Assembly: GCA_017533915.1 (NCBI GenBank)
Contig: JAFWHX010000015.1
Span: 1-64,000, forward strand
DNA length: 64,000 nt
Reading direction: 5' to 3'
Origin: Eubacterium sp.
Lineage (GTDB): Bacteria > Bacillota > Clostridia > Peptostreptococcales > Anaerovoracaceae
Each line of letters begins with the position of its first letter. The stretch's first letter is position 1. Made by a program: the position numbers and the translations under genes. Under the pieces are notes generated by a model. It was not told where the DNA came from. It searched no databases and saw only the letters and a program-made list of their open reading frames with translations. Shown here in pieces: positions 9,709 to 17,192 of this stretch.

Positions 9709-9875
9709 TTTGTCGTACCTCCTGACGCCACCTGATGGCGCCTATGTATTTGGTTCTCCCTCTACTCCCCTGGTTTATGTAAACGCCTGAGGCGTTTCAT
9801 ACGTTATGATAGTTCTGACCGTGTCCTGACAACGCACGATTACATATCATGCACCGTTATAGTCTGAACTTATAC

Positions 9876-11249
9876 CTATTTGGCTTTGATAATGTCGCCT
9901 GCCTTGTATATATCGCCTGCGCCCATCGTGATGACGAGATCTCCCTCATCCGCGTTCTCAAGCACGTAGTCCGCGATGCCGTCAAAGCTGTCGATATATC
10001 GTACATCCTTGTCAGGATGAACTCGCTTTATCTCGTCGGCAAGCTTTTCTGAAGATATCTCATATATATTCTTTTCTCTTGCCGCGTAAATATCCGCAAG
10101 TATCAGCACGTCAGCCTTAGCGAAAGCATCCGCGAACTCATGGAACAGCGCCAGCGTCCTCGTATAAGTGTGCGGCTGGAAAAGGCACCACAGCCTGTTG
10201 TGCGGAAGATTAGCCGCTGCGTCGAGCGTCGCCTTGATCTCCGTCGGGTGATGCGCGTAGTCATCAACCAGCTTGAACCCGCGTCCGTACACTCCTTTAA
10301 CATCAAAACGGCGTTCTGTGCCTGTGAAGCGCTCCAGCGTCGTCTTTATCACATCTACAGGAACACCCAGCCTGTGGCAGCAGGCAAATGACGCAGTCGC
10401 ATTCAGAATATTATGTTCTCCCGGAATTGCCAGCTGGATCTTTCCGAAATCCTCGCCGTTGTAGTTCACGTGGAACGACGGCATTCCATCTGAGAATGCG
10501 ACATCTGATATATAATAAGTTGAATTTCTGTTATATCCATAGGTAACGGCATTGGAATGCCCTTTTATCACCTCATTAACGAACGGGTTGGCATCATATG
10601 CGATGATTATCCCGTCGTCCGGAACATAGCTTACGAACTTGCCGAATGACTCGACTATATGCTCTATGTCCTTGAAATAATCAAGATGGTCTGAATCGAT
10701 ATTAAGTATTATCTCAATGTCAGGACGCAGCTTCAGAAAGCTGTCTCTGTACTCACATGCTTCAGCAACAAAATAATCGCCGGTATCCACTTTCACGTTA
10801 CCGCCGATCTCGTCGAGATTGCCGCCGACGAAAATGGTCGGCTTATAATCCGCATGCTCCAGAATAAGAGAGACCATGGAAGTCGTAGTAGTCTTCCCAT
10901 GTGTCCCGCTTACAGCTATGCTCGTCTTGAATTCATCCATCAGGGTGCCAAGCAGCTCTGCCCTGCTCGCAAGCTCGATGCCGAGCTCCATCCCTCTCTT
11001 GATCTCCGGGTTCTCCGGAGCTATGGCTGCTGAATATATGATAAGGTCCGCGCCCTCTACATTTTCTGCGCGGTGTCCGATAAAGACTTTGATCCCGAGC
11101 TTCTCAAGCTCATCCGTCATCTCCGATTCCTTCATGTCAGAACCGGTCACATTGTATCCCCTTGATACCAGAATCTTTGCAAGAGCGGATACCCCTATCC
11201 CGCCTATGCCTATACAATGTATGTTCTTGTGTTTCTTTAGATCGATCAT
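9876..11249 (-). CDS. murC: UDP-N-acetylmuramate--L-alanine ligase
   Basis: MurC adds L-Ala to UDP-MurNAc, the first amino-acid step of peptidoglycan synthesis, in the cytoplasm. The 457 residues include the Rossmann-like HCIGIGGIGVSALAKIL at the N-terminus, the ATP loop SGTHGKTTTTSM, and the C-terminal DDYAHHPTEI motif of Mur ligases. The ATG at 11249 is preceded by GGAGGATCACGG; the longer frame to 11297 has no ribosome site. About 165 non-coding bases separate it from prs, with an inverted repeat AAACGCC/GGCGTTT (9781-9797) that lacks a T run, so the two may or may not be cotranscribed. Confidence 0.98.
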   Translation of the reverse strand: MIDLKKHKNIHCIGIGGIGVSALAKILVSRGYNVTGSDMKESEMTDELEKLGIKVFIGHRAENVEGADLIIYSAAIAPENPEIKRGMELGIELASRAELLGTLMDEFKTSIAVSGTHGKTTTTSMVSLILEHADYKPTIFVGGNLDEIGGNVKVDTGDYFVAEACEYRDSFLKLRPDIEIILNIDSDHLDYFKDIEHIVESFGKFVSYVPDDGIIIAYDANPFVNEVIKGHSNAVTYGYNRNSTYYISDVAFSDGMPSFHVNYNGEDFGKIQLAIPGEHNILNATASFACCHRLGVPVDVIKTTLERFTGTERRFDVKGVYGRGFKLVDDYAHHPTEIKATLDAAANLPHNRLWCLFQPHTYTRTLALFHEFADAFAKADVLILADIYAAREKNIYEISSEKLADEIKRVHPDKDVRYIDSFDGIADYVLENADEGDLVITMGAGDIYKAGDIIKAK

Positions 11250-11419
11250 CCGTGATCCTCCGTGAGCATCATATAGTGCCTCATGCTCAGTGTCCATACA
11301 TCAGAGCATGGTATGGCATATAACCATACATAATCAGTATAACACAACCAGCCATTCAGGGACATACAATTTATTAATATATGGCAGCCTGCCACTACTA
11401 TTCACCGTTTCCAGAGCAA

Positions 11420-11453
11420 AACAAAAGCAGTCCACATCGGCTGTGCACTGCTG
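11420..11453 (-). terminator. spoVG terminator
   Basis: On the minus strand, GCAGTGCACA and TGTGGACTGC pair with one internal mismatch, followed by a T-rich tail (TTTTGTTTTG). It lies about 50 bases after the spoVG stop, which suggests spoVG is monocistronic. Confidence 0.75.
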
Positions 11454-11500
11454 TCAGTAAACTGAGTCTTTCCGTTATTCTGTTTTTATCCTTTGGTCAG

Positions 11501-11782
11501 TTATTCGGAAAAATTTGCCGGGGAGTCTTCCGGAAGCTTTTCATATTCCGCAAGAATCGCATCCCTGATCCTGTTTCTTGTCTCAGACTTAAGAGGATGA
11601 GCGATATCCCTGAAATCTCCTTCACCCATCTTTCTGCTCGGCATTGCAATGAACAGACCGCTCTGACCTTCAATAATCTTGATATCATGTACTACAAACT
11701 CATCGTCAAAGGTAACTGATACAACGGCTTTCATCTTGCTGTCCGCATCCACTTTTCTGATCCTGATGTCAGTAATTTCCAT
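11501..11782 (-). CDS. spoVG: septation regulator SpoVG
   Basis: SpoVG is a small nucleic-acid-binding regulator that affects septation, sporulation or virulence gene expression in Bacillota. The 93-residue protein starts [12 protein letters not shown] and carries the conserved [11 protein letters not shown] and FIAMPSRK blocks, then the [11 protein letters not shown] segment. Its ribosome site (AAAGG) is buried in a hairpin that can refold (11786-11813). It is the first gene of the spoVG-to-flippase chain but has its own terminator. Presence of spoVG does not by itself show that the organism sporulates. Confidence 0.97.
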   Translation of the reverse strand: MEITDIRIRKVDADSKMKAVVSVTFDDEFVVHDIKIIEGQSGLFIAMPSRKMGEGDFRDIAHPLKSETRNRIRDAILAEYEKLPEDSPANFSE

Positions 11783-11785
11783 TTC

Positions 11786-11813
11786 TTTTACCTTTCTGAT
11801 AGGTAAAATACCT
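11786..11813 (-). promoter_or_regulatory. two-state hairpin over spoVG ribosome site
   Basis: On the minus strand TTTTACCT and AGGTAAAA form a perfect 8-bp stem (11786-11808) that covers the AAAGG ribosome site of spoVG. The same TACCT can pair instead with AGGTA just upstream (11801-11813). The two stems exclude each other, so the ribosome site could be open or closed. Confidence 0.5.
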
Positions 11814-11885
11814 GTTGCCTGGATGTCTCGAATTAATGAATAAGGCGTCTACCTACATTTCTGGTTATAGTTTTTATATATAATA

Positions 11886-11914
11886 AATATTGCACGATTC
11901 AAGCCATTTGTCAA
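11886..11914 (-). promoter_or_regulatory. spoVG promoter
   Basis: On the minus strand, a perfect TTGACA (11909-11914) stands 17 bases before AATATT (11886-11891), with more A/T-rich -10 options right after it. This looks like a vegetative sigma-A promoter rather than the sigma-H type known for Bacillus spoVG. 11814-12013 otherwise holds only the divergent promoters. Confidence 0.5.
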
Positions 11915-12013
11915 TAAAAAAGTATTATAAGCTGTGACTTTTTTGTATAGATCAATATCTTATCAATATATTAATGTATAAGTGCATATATAATGTTTTT
12001 TCTGCTCTCTTTG

Positions 12014-12043
12014 TTGACAGGTAATGGTGCATGGGAGTATATT
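12014..12043 (+). promoter_or_regulatory. dapA operon promoter
   Basis: Perfect -35 TTGACA (12014-12019), an 18-nt spacer and -10 TATATT (12038-12043). Transcription would start at about 12050, the first base of the lysine aptamer. Confidence 0.75.
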
Positions 12044-12047
12044 GATA

Positions 12048-12228
12048 AATGAGATAGAGGATGCGCCTTATGATCAGTAACCGGGACATGAACAGAGCGC
12101 AGAACTGGTCCCGTTGAAAGGCATGGGCGCCGAAGCCGCTCCCCCTTCTGCAGCAGGAGAAGTGAGCTGGGAATACGGAACAACATCCGTATGACTGTCG
12201 CAAGTATTTGCGGAGCGCTATCCTTGAT
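12048..12228 (+). promoter_or_regulatory. lysine riboswitch (L box)
   Basis: The 180-nt leader matches the L-box core in order: GATAGAGGATGCG, the AGTA element, GTTGAAAGGCATGGGCGCCG followed by AAGC, CTGGGAATACGG, ATGACTGTCGC, and the closing GGAGCGCTATC that pairs with GATAG at the start. It sits directly before dapA, the committed step of lysine synthesis, and is followed by a terminator. Lysine binding is expected to cause early termination. Confidence 0.95.
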
Positions 12229-12286
12229 ATGAACATGTGCCGGATGCGATCGCATCCATTTAATGCATATGTATGAGATTATCAGG

Positions 12287-12317
12287 CAGCTGGTTCCGCA
12301 CCGCTGTTTTTTCTTTT
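12287..12317 (+). terminator. lysine riboswitch terminator
   Basis: CAGC (12287-12290) pairs with GCTG (12303-12306) and GGT with ACC inside it, with one bulged T. An 11-base T-rich run follows at 12307-12317. It stands between the lysine aptamer and the dapA ribosome site, where the riboswitch's expression platform should be. A palindromic stem GGATGC/GCATCC (12242-12257) between them may belong to the switching structure. Confidence 0.8.
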
Positions 12318-12331
12318 ATCAGGAGGTCAAA

Positions 12332-13225
12332 ATGAAGAAAACAATTTTCCAGGGAATCGGTACTGCGATCATCACACCGCTCGACGAGAACGGTGTCAAC
12401 TACGAACAGTTTGGAAGAATGATCGACTGGCAGATCGAAGAAGGCATCAATGCCCTCATCGTCTGCGGAACTACAGGTGAAGGGTCAACACTGACAGACG
12501 AAGAGCACAAGCGCACGATCGCATTCGCATGCGATAAAGTCGCCGGAAGAGTTCCTGTCATCGCAGGTACAGGCTCGAACGACACAGCTTATGGACTGCA
12601 GCTCACTAAGAGTGCCTGTGAATCAGGCGTCGACGGCGTGCTGGTCGTGACCCCTTACTATAACAAGGCTACTCAAAAGGGACTGATCGAGATGTACAAT
12701 CAGTACGCAGACGCCAGCACTGCTCCTGTAGTCATCTACAACATTCCGTCCAGAACAGGTGTGAATATCGAGCCTGCCACATTCGAAGAGCTCGCGAAAA
12801 ACGACAACATCGTCGCTATCAAGGAAGCTAACGGCAACATCTCCAAGATCGTTGACACAATGTCCCGTGTGAACGGAAAGCTCGATCTGTATTCAGGCAA
12901 TGATGACCAGATCGTTCCTCTGCTCTCACTCGGAGCAAAGGGATGCATCTCAGTACTGTCAAATATCATGCCGAGACAGACTGTAGAGATCACTGACAGA
13001 TGGTTCGCAGGCGACGTCCAGGGAGCTGCAGAACTTCAGTTCAAATATAAGAAGATCGTCGGCGCCCTCTTCAGCGAAGTCAATCCTATCCCTGTTAAAG
13101 CTGCATGTGCAGCTCTCGGGATCTGCGATAATTATGTAAGGCTTCCGCTCACACCGATGGAAGGCGAGAACTACGCGAAGCTGATAGCTGCGATGAAGGA
13201 TCTCGGACTGGAGGTCAGGGAATAA
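12332..13225 (+). CDS. dapA: 4-hydroxy-tetrahydrodipicolinate synthase
   Basis: DapA condenses pyruvate with aspartate semialdehyde, the first committed step to diaminopimelate and lysine. The 297-residue TIM-barrel protein has GTAIITPLDENG near the N-terminus, CGTTGEGSTLTDEEH, the VVTPYYNKATQ segment with the active-site Tyr, YNIPSRTGVNI, and the Schiff-base Lys in IVAIKEANG. The ATG at 12332 follows AGGAGG; the longer frame to 12263 runs through the riboswitch terminator. Its stop codon overlaps the dapB start (TAATG), so the two are coupled. Confidence 0.97.
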   Translation: MKKTIFQGIGTAIITPLDENGVNYEQFGRMIDWQIEEGINALIVCGTTGEGSTLTDEEHKRTIAFACDKVAGRVPVIAGTGSNDTAYGLQLTKSACESGVDGVLVVTPYYNKATQKGLIEMYNQYADASTAPVVIYNIPSRTGVNIEPATFEELAKNDNIVAIKEANGNISKIVDTMSRVNGKLDLYSGNDDQIVPLLSLGAKGCISVLSNIMPRQTVEITDRWFAGDVQGAAELQFKYKKIVGALFSEVNPIPVKAACAALGICDNYVRLPLTPMEGENYAKLIAAMKDLGLEVRE

Positions 13226-13965
13226 TGAGCATAAAAGTTTTGATCAATGGAGCCGCAGGCCGGATGGGCCGCAAGCTCACTTCTCTTATAGAAGAGCAGC
13301 AGGATATGGAAGTCTGTGCACGTGTCGATGCATTCGGGAATGAGGACGAAGGGTTCATCAAAAACATCGATGATTTTGATGGGGACTGCGATGTCGCGAT
13401 CGACTTCTCATTCCACACATCGGCGCCGGCTCTGATGGACTACTGTGTTAGGCGCGGCCTTCCGTGCGTTGTCTGCACGACCGGACATACCGATGACGAG
13501 AAAGCCGCCATCATCAAAGCCTCTACGGCGATCCCTGTATTCCAGTCGGCAAACATGTCAGTCGGAATCGCACTTCTCAACCGCCTCGTCAAACAGGCTG
13601 CGCTTATCTTCCCTGAAGCGGAAGTTGAGATCATCGAAGCGCATCACGATCAGAAAGCTGACGCGCCGAGCGGAACTGCTATCATGCTCGCGGATACAGT
13701 AAAAGAGCTGCGTCCGGAAGCAGAGTATAAATACGGAAGATCCGGGCAGTGTAAGAGAACGCCGGAAGAGATCGGCATCCACTCGCTCAGAATGGGTAAT
13801 GTCACAGGCGAGCATGAAGTCATATTCGCTATGCCGAATCAGACTATAACACTAAAGCATGAGGCACATGACCGTGCCCTTTTCGCGGACGGAGCGATCG
13901 CCGCAGCCAGGTTCCTTATCGGAAAAGAGCCTGGATACTATAATATGGAAGATCTGTTGGGGTAA
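13225..13965 (+). CDS. dapB: 4-hydroxy-tetrahydrodipicolinate reductase
   Basis: DapB reduces the DapA product to tetrahydrodipicolinate with NAD(P)H. The 246-residue protein has the nucleotide loop INGAAGRMGRKL, DVAIDFSFH, CTTGHTD, the catalytic EIIEAHHDQKADAPSGTA block and the end segment GAIAAARFLIGK. It starts inside the dapA stop codon. It is the second gene of the lysine-riboswitch operon; the next enzyme is Ddh rather than the succinylase or acetylase route. Confidence 0.97.
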   Translation: MSIKVLINGAAGRMGRKLTSLIEEQQDMEVCARVDAFGNEDEGFIKNIDDFDGDCDVAIDFSFHTSAPALMDYCVRRGLPCVVCTTGHTDDEKAAIIKASTAIPVFQSANMSVGIALLNRLVKQAALIFPEAEVEIIEAHHDQKADAPSGTAIMLADTVKELRPEAEYKYGRSGQCKRTPEEIGIHSLRMGNVTGEHEVIFAMPNQTITLKHEAHDRALFADGAIAAARFLIGKEPGYYNMEDLLG

Positions 13966-13977
13966 CAGTTACGGATC

Positions 13978-14005
13978 ACCGGTACAACCACATATACTTA
14001 CCGGT
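13978..14005 (+). repeat. inverted repeat between dapB and ddh
   Basis: Perfect arms ACCGGTA (13978-13984) and TACCGGT (13999-14005) are separated by 14 bases and end six bases before the ddh ribosome site. There is no T run, so this is not a terminator. It may set the relative expression of dapB and ddh, or be a protein-binding palindrome. Confidence 0.5.
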
Positions 14006-14021
14006 GCAGTCAGGAGGATAT

Positions 14022-15002
14022 ATGAGAATAGGAATAATAGGATATGGAAATCTGGGAAGAGGTGCTGAGGCAGCGATCAGCCATGCAGACGACATGGAGC
14101 TCGTCGCAGTATTCACACGCCGTGACCCGGAAACTCTCAAAATAAGAACTGAAAGTGCAGAAGTCTGCTCATTTGATTCCATCGCTGACTTCGCCGGAAA
14201 GATCGACGTGATGATACTCTGTGCAGGCAGCGCCACCGACCTCCCGGAGATGACTCCGGAAGTCGCGTCAGAATTTAACGTTGTAGACAGTTTTGATACA
14301 CACGCAAGAATACCTGAACATTTCGCCGACGTAGACAGAGCCTGCAAGGCAGCCGGTACCACCGCGCTCATATCAGCAGGATGGGATCCAGGCCTTTTCT
14401 CTATCGCAAGAGTCATCGGAGCATCCGTGCTCCCCGAGGGTAAAGACTATACATTCTGGGGCCGCGGCGTAAGCCAGGGTCACTCAGACGCAGTAAGAAG
14501 GATCAACGGCGTACTCGACGCACGTCAGTATACTAACCCTGTTCCTGAAGCGATGGACCGTGTAAGAGCGGGTGAAGACCCGGAGCTCACGACAAGAGAA
14601 AAACATACACGCGAAGTATACGTAGTCGCTGAAGACGGAGCAGACAAGGCTTTGATCGAAAAAGAGATCAAAGTGATGCCGAACTATTTCTCGGATTATG
14701 ACACGACTGTCACATTCATCACGCAGGAAGAGATGGACCGCGACCATGCAGGCCTTCCTCACGGGGGAAGCGTCATCAGGAGCGGCCGTACCGGCTACGA
14801 CCTCGAGATGCACGACACATATGAATTCAAGCTGGATCTCGACTCAAACCCGATGTTCACAGGAAGCATCCTCGTGGCTTACGCACGCGCGATCAAGAAA
14901 ATGAACGACACCGGGCACACCGGGTGCAAGACAGTACTCGACATACCGCCTGCCCTTCTGTCGCCGCTGAGTTCAGAAGATCTCAGAGCACACATGCTGT
15001 AG
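14022..15002 (+). CDS. ddh: meso-diaminopimelate dehydrogenase
   Basis: Ddh converts tetrahydrodipicolinate and ammonia directly to meso-diaminopimelate with NADPH, bypassing DapD, DapC, DapE and DapF. The 326-residue protein starts MRIGIIGYGNLGRGAEAAI, the Rossmann loop of this family. It has FTRRDPETL, ILCAGSATDLPEM, DSFDTHARIPEH, the ISAGWDPGLFSI segment and WGRGVSQGHSDAVR. The ATG at 14022 follows CAGGAGG. Its place between dapB and lysA completes a short lysine route in one operon. Confidence 0.96.
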   Translation: MRIGIIGYGNLGRGAEAAISHADDMELVAVFTRRDPETLKIRTESAEVCSFDSIADFAGKIDVMILCAGSATDLPEMTPEVASEFNVVDSFDTHARIPEHFADVDRACKAAGTTALISAGWDPGLFSIARVIGASVLPEGKDYTFWGRGVSQGHSDAVRRINGVLDARQYTNPVPEAMDRVRAGEDPELTTREKHTREVYVVAEDGADKALIEKEIKVMPNYFSDYDTTVTFITQEEMDRDHAGLPHGGSVIRSGRTGYDLEMHDTYEFKLDLDSNPMFTGSILVAYARAIKKMNDTGHTGCKTVLDIPPALLSPLSSEDLRAHML

Positions 15003-15089
15003 CTGGCCGGTATGCGACATATATTGCGAATCTGATCCGCTTCAGAAGTACCGGGGCGCAGTTGTATCTTGTAAATAACGGAGTATGAA

Positions 15090-16385
15090 ATGCTATATGA
15101 CAATCTTGGAATAAATGAAAAAGGCCACCTCACTATAGGCGGGATGGACACGGTCGATATCGCTTCCGAGTTCGGCACGGCGCTCTACGTGATGGATGAA
15201 GACAAGCTGAGATCCAATGTCAGGACGTATACCGACGCGATGAAGCTATATCTAGCGCCGGGCAGCATGCCTCTTCTCGCGAGCAAAGCGCTGTGCTTCA
15301 AGAGCATCTACCCTGTGATCGATTCTGAGGGCATGGGCGCCGACCTGGTGTCTCCGGGCGAGATCTATACTGCATGTGCCGCAGGATTCCCGCCAGAGAA
15401 GATGTACTTTCACGGGAACAACAAGACCGACGAAGACATCCGCTTTGCTCTTGAACGCAAAGTCGGCTGGTTCATAATCGACAACTACAACGAGCTTGAG
15501 GCGCTCGACCGCATCGCAGGCGAGATGGGCGTGACACAAAACGCCCTGCTCCGCATTACGCCTGGCATCAACCCTCATACATTCGAAGCGGTGAATACCG
15601 GCAAGATCGACTGCCAGTTCGGCGTTCCGATCGAGACCGGGCAGGCCGCAGAGTTCGTTGGAGCCGCGCTCAAAAAAGAACACATCTGTGTGCACGGCTT
15701 CCACAGCCACATCGGATCTGAGATCTTCGAGCCGGATCCATTCTGCGATGCAGTCGATATACTTATGAGCTTTGCTGTGGAGATGCGGGAGAGATACGGC
15801 TTTACGGCCGACGTTCTCAATCTCGGCGGCGGATTCGCTGTCCGCTACGTTGAGTCCGATCCACAGGTAGACATCGCCGCCAACATCAAAGCCCTGTCTG
15901 AGCACCTTAACGCAAAGTGTAAAGAAGTCGGCTACCCTGTCCCTGCGATCCTGCTCGAGCCCGGAAGAAGCTCAGTTGCGACTGCAGGTCTGACACTCTA
16001 TACCGCTGGCGGCATAAAGACGATCGAAGGATACCGGAGCTATGTAACAGTAGACGGAGGGATGCCTGATAACCCGCGCTACGCGCTGTACAAGGCAAGA
16101 TACACAGTAGTCATGGCGAACAGAATGAATGATCCGTGCGACTTCAAATGCAGCGTATGCGGAAGATGCTGCGAAAGCGGCGACCTTATCCAGGAGAACA
16201 TCATGCTTCCTGAAGCAAAGCGCGGCGACATCATCGCTGTACTCGGTACCGGAGCATACAATTTCTCCATGGCATCAAACTACAACAGGCTCCTGCGCCC
16301 GGGCATCGTATTCATAAAAGACGGCAAAGCCCGCATGGCAGTTCGCCGTCAGACGTACGAAGACCTCATAGACTGCGATCTGTAG
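15090..16385 (+). CDS. lysA: diaminopimelate decarboxylase
   Basis: LysA removes CO2 from meso-diaminopimelate to make lysine, using pyridoxal phosphate. The 431-residue protein has the PLP-lysine strand as ASKALCFKS near residue 65, a HSHIGSEI segment, the glycine-rich LNLGGGFAVRY phosphate loop, the EPGRSSVATAG segment and the CESGDLI active-site motif from the partner subunit. It ends with GTGAYNFSMASNYN. The ribosome site (CGGAG) is modest. It is the last gene of the operon and ends 47 bases before a strong bidirectional terminator. Confidence 0.97.
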   Translation: MLYDNLGINEKGHLTIGGMDTVDIASEFGTALYVMDEDKLRSNVRTYTDAMKLYLAPGSMPLLASKALCFKSIYPVIDSEGMGADLVSPGEIYTACAAGFPPEKMYFHGNNKTDEDIRFALERKVGWFIIDNYNELEALDRIAGEMGVTQNALLRITPGINPHTFEAVNTGKIDCQFGVPIETGQAAEFVGAALKKEHICVHGFHSHIGSEIFEPDPFCDAVDILMSFAVEMRERYGFTADVLNLGGGFAVRYVESDPQVDIAANIKALSEHLNAKCKEVGYPVPAILLEPGRSSVATAGLTLYTAGGIKTIEGYRSYVTVDGGMPDNPRYALYKARYTVVMANRMNDPCDFKCSVCGRCCESGDLIQENIMLPEAKRGDIIAVLGTGAYNFSMASNYNRLLRPGIVFIKDGKARMAVRRQTYEDLIDCDL

Positions 16386-16432
16386 AGCTGTATGCAGCAC
16401 AGAGGATCATAATTGATTCAAGTCTATATACG

Positions 16433-16464
16433 AAAAAATGCAGTGCTTATGCACTGCATTTTTT
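16433..16464. terminator. bidirectional terminator shared by lysA and tRNA cluster
   Basis: TGCAGTGC and GCACTGCA form a near-perfect stem with A6 on the left and T6 on the right, so it works in both directions. The right end touches the encoded CCA of tRNA-Cys, so the tRNA transcript stops at once after its last gene. Confidence 0.93.
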
Positions 16465-16538
16465 GGAGGCGACACCCAGATTCGAACTGGGGCATAGAGG
16501 TTTTGCAGACCTTTGCCTTACCACTTGGCTATGTCGCC
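16464..16538 (-). tRNA. tRNA-Cys (GCA)
   Basis: Acceptor arms GGCGACA and TGTCGCC pair, the T arm is CCCAG TTCGAAT CTGGG, and the anticodon loop CTGCAAA gives GCA. The 3' TCCA is encoded. It is the last gene of the six-tRNA cluster. Confidence 0.97.
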
Positions 16539-16594
16539 ATGGATCTGCTGTTCTCGGTATAAACGGGGCGCGGAGTATCCGCGCCTCGTCATTC

Positions 16595-16669
16595 TGGCTG
16601 GGGTAGCAGGATTCGAACCTGCGACTGACGGAGTCAGAGTCCGTTGCCTTACCGCTTGGCGATACCCCA
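16595..16669 (-). tRNA. tRNA-Gln (CTG)
   Basis: Acceptor arms TGGGGTA and TACCCCA pair, the T arm is GCAGG TTCGAAT CCTGC, and the anticodon loop CTCTGAC reads CTG (codon CAG). GCCA is encoded at the 3' end. The 56-base spacer before tRNA-Cys contains a GCGCGGAGTATCCGCGC palindrome. Confidence 0.95.
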
Positions 16670-16692
16670 ACGATCGTGGAATTTTTAAAAAA

Positions 16693-16769
16693 TGGGGTGG
16701 GTAGTGGGATTCGAACCCACGCATGTAGGAATCACAATCCTATGTCTTAACCGCTTGACGACACCCACC
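16693..16769 (-). tRNA. tRNA-His (GTG)
   Basis: Anticodon stem TAGGA/TCCTA encloses TTGTGAT, giving GTG. An extra G at the 5' end opposite C73 is the hallmark of tRNA-His. The T arm is GTGGG TTCGAAT CCCAC and CCA is encoded. Confidence 0.97.
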
Positions 16770-16820
16770 ATGTCATACATGATTGTATCACACTTGCATA
16801 TCTAATGCAAAGAGAAAAAA

Positions 16821-16897
16821 TGGCGACCAAGACGAGGCTCGAACTCGTGACCTCCAGCGTGACAGGCTGGCATTCTAACCAACTGAACTACTTGGCC
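16821..16897 (-). tRNA. tRNA-Asp (GTC)
   Basis: Acceptor GGCCAAG pairs with CTTGGTC (one G-T pair). The anticodon stem CCAGC/GCTGG encloses CTGTCAC, giving GTC. The 3' GCCA is encoded. Confidence 0.97.
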
Positions 16898-16902
16898 AAA
16901 TG

Positions 16903-16978
16903 TGGTGGGCGTTACAGGGCTCGAACCTGTGACCTCCTGCTTGTAAGGCAGATGCTCTCCCAGCTGAGCTAAACGCCC
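16903..16978 (-). tRNA. tRNA-Val (TAC)
   Basis: Acceptor GGGCGTT pairs with AACGCCC. The anticodon loop CTTACAA gives TAC. The 3' ACCA is encoded. It is five bases from tRNA-Asp. Confidence 0.97.
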
Positions 16979-16985
16979 AAAAAAA

Positions 16986-17062
16986 TGGTAGCGGCGAGTG
17001 GAGTCGAACCACCGACCTTCCGGGTATGAACCGGACGCTCTAACCAACTAAGCTACACCGCC
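16986..17062 (-). tRNA. elongator tRNA-Met (CAT)
   Basis: Acceptor GGCGGTG pairs with CGCCGCT. The anticodon stem TCCGG/CCGGA encloses TTCATAC, giving CAT. The G1-T72 pair and stem sequence fit elongator tRNA-Met of Bacillota rather than initiator (no C1-A72 mismatch). A lysidine-modified tRNA-Ile is less likely. It is the first gene of the cluster. Confidence 0.92.
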
Positions 17063-17066
17063 ACAT

Positions 17067-17121
17067 GCAGTGAAAAAATCACTGCAAGCCTTATACTACC
17101 AAAACAAGGCGCTGATGTCAA
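17067..17121 (-). promoter_or_regulatory. tRNA cluster promoter with start-site hairpin
   Basis: On the minus strand, perfect TTGACA (17116-17121), a 17-nt spacer and TAGTAT (17093-17098). The transcript would begin near 17086, immediately at a 7-bp hairpin GCAGTGA/TCACTGC (17067-17085) that precedes tRNA-Met. 17122-17192 holds no gene and shows no clear terminator for the pilus operon that ends at 17193. Confidence 0.82.
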
Positions 17122-17192
17122 GGAAAATATCCTATTATTTCTCGGTTTTTTGTCTCGCTTTTTCACCAGGATACCTGTAACACGTCATATAC

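Noticed and set aside
11952-12255. Two overlapping minus-strand frames of 94 codons
   Set aside because: They lie antisense to the lysine riboswitch and its promoter and lack ribosome sites and family resemblance.
16513-17047. Open frames on both strands across the tRNA cluster (60-80 codons)
   Set aside because: They are read through tRNA genes and have no ribosome site; the tRNA structures explain the sequence.
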